DNA of 7,287 nucleotides from an uncultured Fidelibacterota bacterium (lineage in GTDB: Bacteria > Fidelibacterota > Marinisomatia > SCGC-AAA003-L08 > D37C17). The notes beneath the pieces are model-generated. The model saw only the letters and a program-made list of their open reading frames with translations. It had not been told where the DNA came from and did no database searches. Shown piece by piece: positions 5,486 through 7,287 of this stretch. Where the stretch lies: contig CAJWYZ010000075.1 of the NCBI GenBank assembly GCA_913049525.1, positions 1 through 7,287 on the forward strand, given 5' to 3'. Numbering within the stretch: position 1 is the first letter of the stretch; every line of letters starts with the position of its first letter. The translations under genes and the position numbers were made by a program.

Positions 5486-6892
5486 TTATTTTAAAATAAG
5501 AGTCGCAACATTTTCTACATGAGGAGTATGGGGGAACATATCTACAGGGCGGAGTTTTTTAAGCTCATACTTTTCGTTACACAATAATGCAATATCCCGA
5601 GCCTGACTGGCAGGATTACAAGATACGTATACAATACGCTTAGGTGATTTTTCTATAATATCCTCAATCGTTTTTACATGAAGCCCTGCACGAGGAGGAT
5701 CCACCACTATGACATCTGGGAGTTCTAATCCCCTCGCTTCAGGATTTTCACGAAATAGATTTTCAAGATTTCCGCCAAAGAACCAGGCATTTTTTACCTT
5801 ATTATGAATTGCATTCTGCATAGCATCTTGTACCGCTGACATAACCAGTTCAAACCCATAGACCATTTTTGCATGTTTTGAAAGGAATAGAGAAATAGAA
5901 CCCGTCCCACAAAAAAGGTCATACACAATCTCATTTCCTGTAAGCTGGGATTCCTCTAAAACAATGTCATATAATTTTTCAGCCTGCCTGGTATTGGTCT
6001 GGAAAAATGAATCTGCAGAAATCATAAATTCATAATCCCCCAGCTTTTCCAACATGTATTCATTACCATGTAAAACAATTTGATGTTCTCCCATGGATAC
6101 ACCAGCTTTCCGGGTAGTGATATTATTAACGATGCTGGTTATGTTGGGGAATTTAGTTGTCAAACTATCAAGCATAGTATCCAGAGTTTGAGGCTCATCT
6201 CTACTAGTAACAATATTTACCATTATCTCATTGGTATTTGCAGCAACACGAATCATTACATTCCGCAGAAAGCCAGTATGTTCACGAATATTATAAGGTT
6301 CTATTCCACTGGATAATTCTTTAATACTATTGAGAATTTCATTGGCAACCTCAGTCTGAATATGGCATTCATTAATATTGAGTATTTTATCCCAGCGGCC
6401 AGGTGCATGCAACCCTAATGCAAATTTAGATGGAGACCGTTCCTTTTCACTTTCAGGCACATATTCCTGATTTGAAAAAGTAAATTCCATTTTATTGCGG
6501 TAATGAAATATTTCCTCGCATTTCACTATAGAATCACAATCTACATCCTTAAATCCGCCAATGCGTCGAAAAACATCTTTTACCTGTAATTCCTTGGCTG
6601 AAACTTGCTGCTCATAATCTAAATTCTGAAATGTACATCCCCCACAATCAGCAAAATGTTCGCATTTCACCGCCACAAAATGAGGGGATTCACTTATCAC
6701 CTCTAAAGACCGTGCTTCTAAATAGGATGTTCTTTTTTTAGTAATGCGGGCAGTAACCGTTTGCCCTGGAATGGCATTTTTTACGAAGGTAACTTTTTCG
6801 TTTATTCTGGAAACTCCCATGCCGCCAAAGGCAAGAGATTCAATCTCTAATTCAACATCCATTCCCTTCTTAATGGTATTTGGTTCATTCAT
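5486..6892 (-). CDS. rlmD: RlmD/TrmA-family RNA uracil-C5 methyltransferase with TRAM domain and Fe-S cluster
   Basis: These enzymes use S-adenosylmethionine to make 5-methyluridine; RlmD acts on U1939 of 23S rRNA. In 468 residues: an N-terminal TRAM RNA-binding domain (about 8-65), four [4Fe-4S] ligands C77, C83, C86 (CEHFADCGGC) and C176, a central RNA-recognition region (about 95-290), SFFQTN at 295-300, the SAM motif DLFCGTG at 325-331, DPPRAG at 398-403, the nucleophile C425 in VSCNP, and the general base E460 in HVEN. Every catalytic residue is present. The family also includes RlmC, the dual-site RlmCD and TrmA; the target base cannot be separated by eye, and the Fe-S motif plus TRAM argue against TrmA. 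It heads an operon with the ABC exporter genes, 2 bp apart. The ATG at 6892 has no Shine-Dalgarno. Confidence 0.93.
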   Translation of the reverse strand: MNEPNTIKKGMDVELEIESLAFGGMGVSRINEKVTFVKNAIPGQTVTARITKKRTSYLEARSLEVISESPHFVAVKCEHFADCGGCTFQNLDYEQQVSAKELQVKDVFRRIGGFKDVDCDSIVKCEEIFHYRNKMEFTFSNQEYVPESEKERSPSKFALGLHAPGRWDKILNINECHIQTEVANEILNSIKELSSGIEPYNIREHTGFLRNVMIRVAANTNEIMVNIVTSRDEPQTLDTMLDSLTTKFPNITSIVNNITTRKAGVSMGEHQIVLHGNEYMLEKLGDYEFMISADSFFQTNTRQAEKLYDIVLEESQLTGNEIVYDLFCGTGSISLFLSKHAKMVYGFELVMSAVQDAMQNAIHNKVKNAWFFGGNLENLFRENPEARGLELPDVIVVDPPRAGLHVKTIEDIIEKSPKRIVYVSCNPASQARDIALLCNEKYELKKLRPVDMFPHTPHVENVATLILK

Positions 6893-6926
6893 AAGCAGGA
6901 AAAGTTACTGTTGAGTTATGGGGAAA

Positions 6927-6954
6927 TTATATAGGTATTACAGTAAATGGAAAT
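6927..6954 (-). promoter_or_regulatory. candidate promoter of the rlmD-ABC exporter operon
   Basis: On the minus strand TTTCCA (6954-6949, 4/6 to the -35 consensus) and a perfect TATAAT (6932-6927) are 16 bp apart. Transcription would start near 6920, about 28 nt before the rlmD ATG. It lies in the only gap upstream of this operon, which supports the call, but the surrounding DNA is very AT-rich. Confidence 0.45.
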
Positions 6955-6990
6955 ATATATGTCCTACATCTTTATTTTACGCACCTTTTG

Positions 6991-7037
6991 TCGGGCTCAT
7001 AACCCGAAGGTCGGAGGTTCAAATCCTTCTCCCGCTA
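6991..7037 (+). tRNA. 3' half of a methionine tRNA (CAT anticodon); 5' half missing
   Basis: The sequence holds an exact anticodon arm (TCGGG 6991-6995, loop CTCATAA 6996-7002, CCCGA 7003-7007, anticodon CAT 6998-7000), a variable loop AGGTC (7008-7012), a T arm (GGAGG 7013-7017, TTCAAAT loop 7018-7024, CCTTC 7025-7029 with one G-T pair), the 3' acceptor strand TCCCGCT (7030-7036) and discriminator A (7037). CCA is not encoded (CAC follows). The three G-C pairs next to the loop and the loop itself match initiator tRNA-fMet, but T at position 72 differs from the A of E. coli initiator tRNA, so initiator versus elongator is open. The matching 5' acceptor strand, AGCGGGA or similar, and any D arm are absent from 6893-6990. 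The resemblance stops sharply at the 5' edge of the anticodon stem. As it stands it cannot fold into a working tRNA; it looks like an integration or recombination remnant, or an assembly join. Confidence 0.8.
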
Positions 7038-7049
7038 CACTAAACAAGA

Positions 7050-7082
7050 CCCTGAGTTTCTAACGAGAAACTTGGGGTTTTT
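7050..7082 (+). terminator. intrinsic terminator after the tRNA fragment
   Basis: An 11-bp stem (CCCTGAGTTTC at 7050-7060 with GAAACTTGGGG at 7067-7077, two G-T pairs) closes a TAACGA loop and is followed by TTTTT at 7078-7082 and a second T run at 7085-7089. It sits 12 bp past the tRNA 3' end, the usual place for a tRNA terminator, so the 3' flank of the original tRNA gene seems to be preserved together with the 3' half. Confidence 0.85.
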
Positions 7083-7238
7083 GCTTTTTGGATACAAACC
7101 ATGATTTTAGATGCCTTGGTTTGGCCCTATTTTTTCTTATTTATAGATAAACTAACTAACTAACGCTGTTTTTCTATGTAAGTTTGTATTTAAATATGTT
7201 AATCAATAAGTATATATTACAATGAGTTACAAAAATTC
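7083..7238. other. intergenic region with hairpin, tiny ORF and tetranucleotide repeat
   Basis: No recognised gene lies here. CAAACCA (7095-7101) and TGGTTTG (7117-7123) form a perfect 7-bp inverted repeat with a 15-nt loop, followed by a T run at 7130-7135, possibly a weak second terminator. AACT is repeated 3.75 times at 7150-7164. A 20-codon ORF (7101-7163, MILDALVWPYFFLFIDKLTN) ends in that repeat; it has no Shine-Dalgarno and is probably chance. The stretch 7165-7221 is AT-rich with a possible TATATT -10 box near 7213-7218 but no convincing -35 partner. Confidence 0.4.
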
Positions 7239-7250
7239 ATGGATACAAGC

Positions 7251-7287
7251 ATGAAAGTAGCGATGTTTGGTAGTACAGGCTTTGTAG
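7251..7287 (+). CDS. N-terminus of a Rossmann-fold NAD(P)-binding protein (epimerase/SDR-like), cut by window edge
   Basis: Twelve codons are visible, MKVAMFGSTGFV, with the next base beginning a likely Gly. This is a first beta strand followed by the nucleotide-binding glycine loop GxxGxxG (GSTGFVG), the usual opening of extended SDR / NAD-dependent epimerase-dehydratase proteins or NmrA-like proteins. An in-frame ATG at 7239 would add MDTS; the 7251 start is preferred because the strand normally begins within two or three residues of Met. No Shine-Dalgarno is visible ahead of either. Too little is present to name the enzyme or substrate. Confidence 0.6.
   Translation, partial: MKVAMFGSTGFV

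Noticed and set aside
6080..6316. Plus-strand open frame of 78 codons inside the rlmD-type gene
   Set aside because: It is wholly within a gene whose motifs are intact in the other frame, and has no family resemblance.
6961..6990. A divergent 5' half that would complete the tRNA
   Set aside because: There is no D-arm sequence and no strand able to pair with the 3' acceptor TCCCGCT where it should be; the DNA is a plain AT-rich stretch.
1..7287. parS sites near parAB
   Set aside because: No palindrome close to the TGTTNCACGTGAAACA-type consensus was seen by eye on either strand; the sites may lie outside the window.
1..7287. CRISPR array, insertion sequence, defence island or toxin-antitoxin pair
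   Set aside because: There are no regularly spaced repeats, terminal inverted repeats or transposase. The NYN protein has a PIN-like fold but no adjacent antitoxin-sized gene.

Overview
The window looks like chromosomal DNA of a free-living, AT-rich bacterium (roughly 40% GC by eye, not counted). Most genes lack a Shine-Dalgarno sequence, the operons are tight with start-stop overlaps, and parB, an M23 peptidase and a bactofilin sit in a row. This suggests the FCB side of the tree (Bacteroidota or Marinimicrobia-like), but the assignment is a weak inference and no marker gene here settles it.

Left part (1-2708, minus strand): one gene cluster reading parA, parB, a membrane-anchored M23 (LytM) peptidase, then a bactofilin that runs off the left edge. 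parA/parB overlap by 8 bp and M23/bactofilin by 29 bp; a 57-bp gap with a G/C-tract direct repeat separates parB from the peptidase. The cluster joins chromosome segregation (ParA ATPase, ParB CTP-dependent clamp) to cell-wall shaping (bactofilin scaffold plus peptidoglycan hydrolase).

Middle (2709-3712): a 142-bp divergent intergenic region with a good candidate parA promoter and an imperfect 23-bp palindrome, then a plus-strand NYN/LabA-type putative nuclease, then a convergent monothiol (CGFS) glutaredoxin on the minus strand, which has the one clear Shine-Dalgarno in the window.

Right part (3767-6892, minus strand): an operon of an RlmD/TrmA-type Fe-S RNA uracil-C5 methyltransferase, an ABC ATPase and an ABC-2 permease (YadG/YadH-like exporter), with a 2-bp gap and an 8-bp overlap, probably read from a promoter at 6927-6954. 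The glutaredoxin could be read through from it or use its own -10 box.

Right edge (6893-7287): the most unusual stretch. It carries the 3' half only of a methionine (CAT anticodon) tRNA, followed by an intact intrinsic terminator, a short unassigned region with a tetranucleotide repeat that puts stops in all six frames, and the first 12 codons of a plus-strand Rossmann-fold (epimerase/SDR-like) protein. The half-tRNA is the sort of scar left by a tRNA-targeting integrase or by a rearrangement, but no integrase is visible here.
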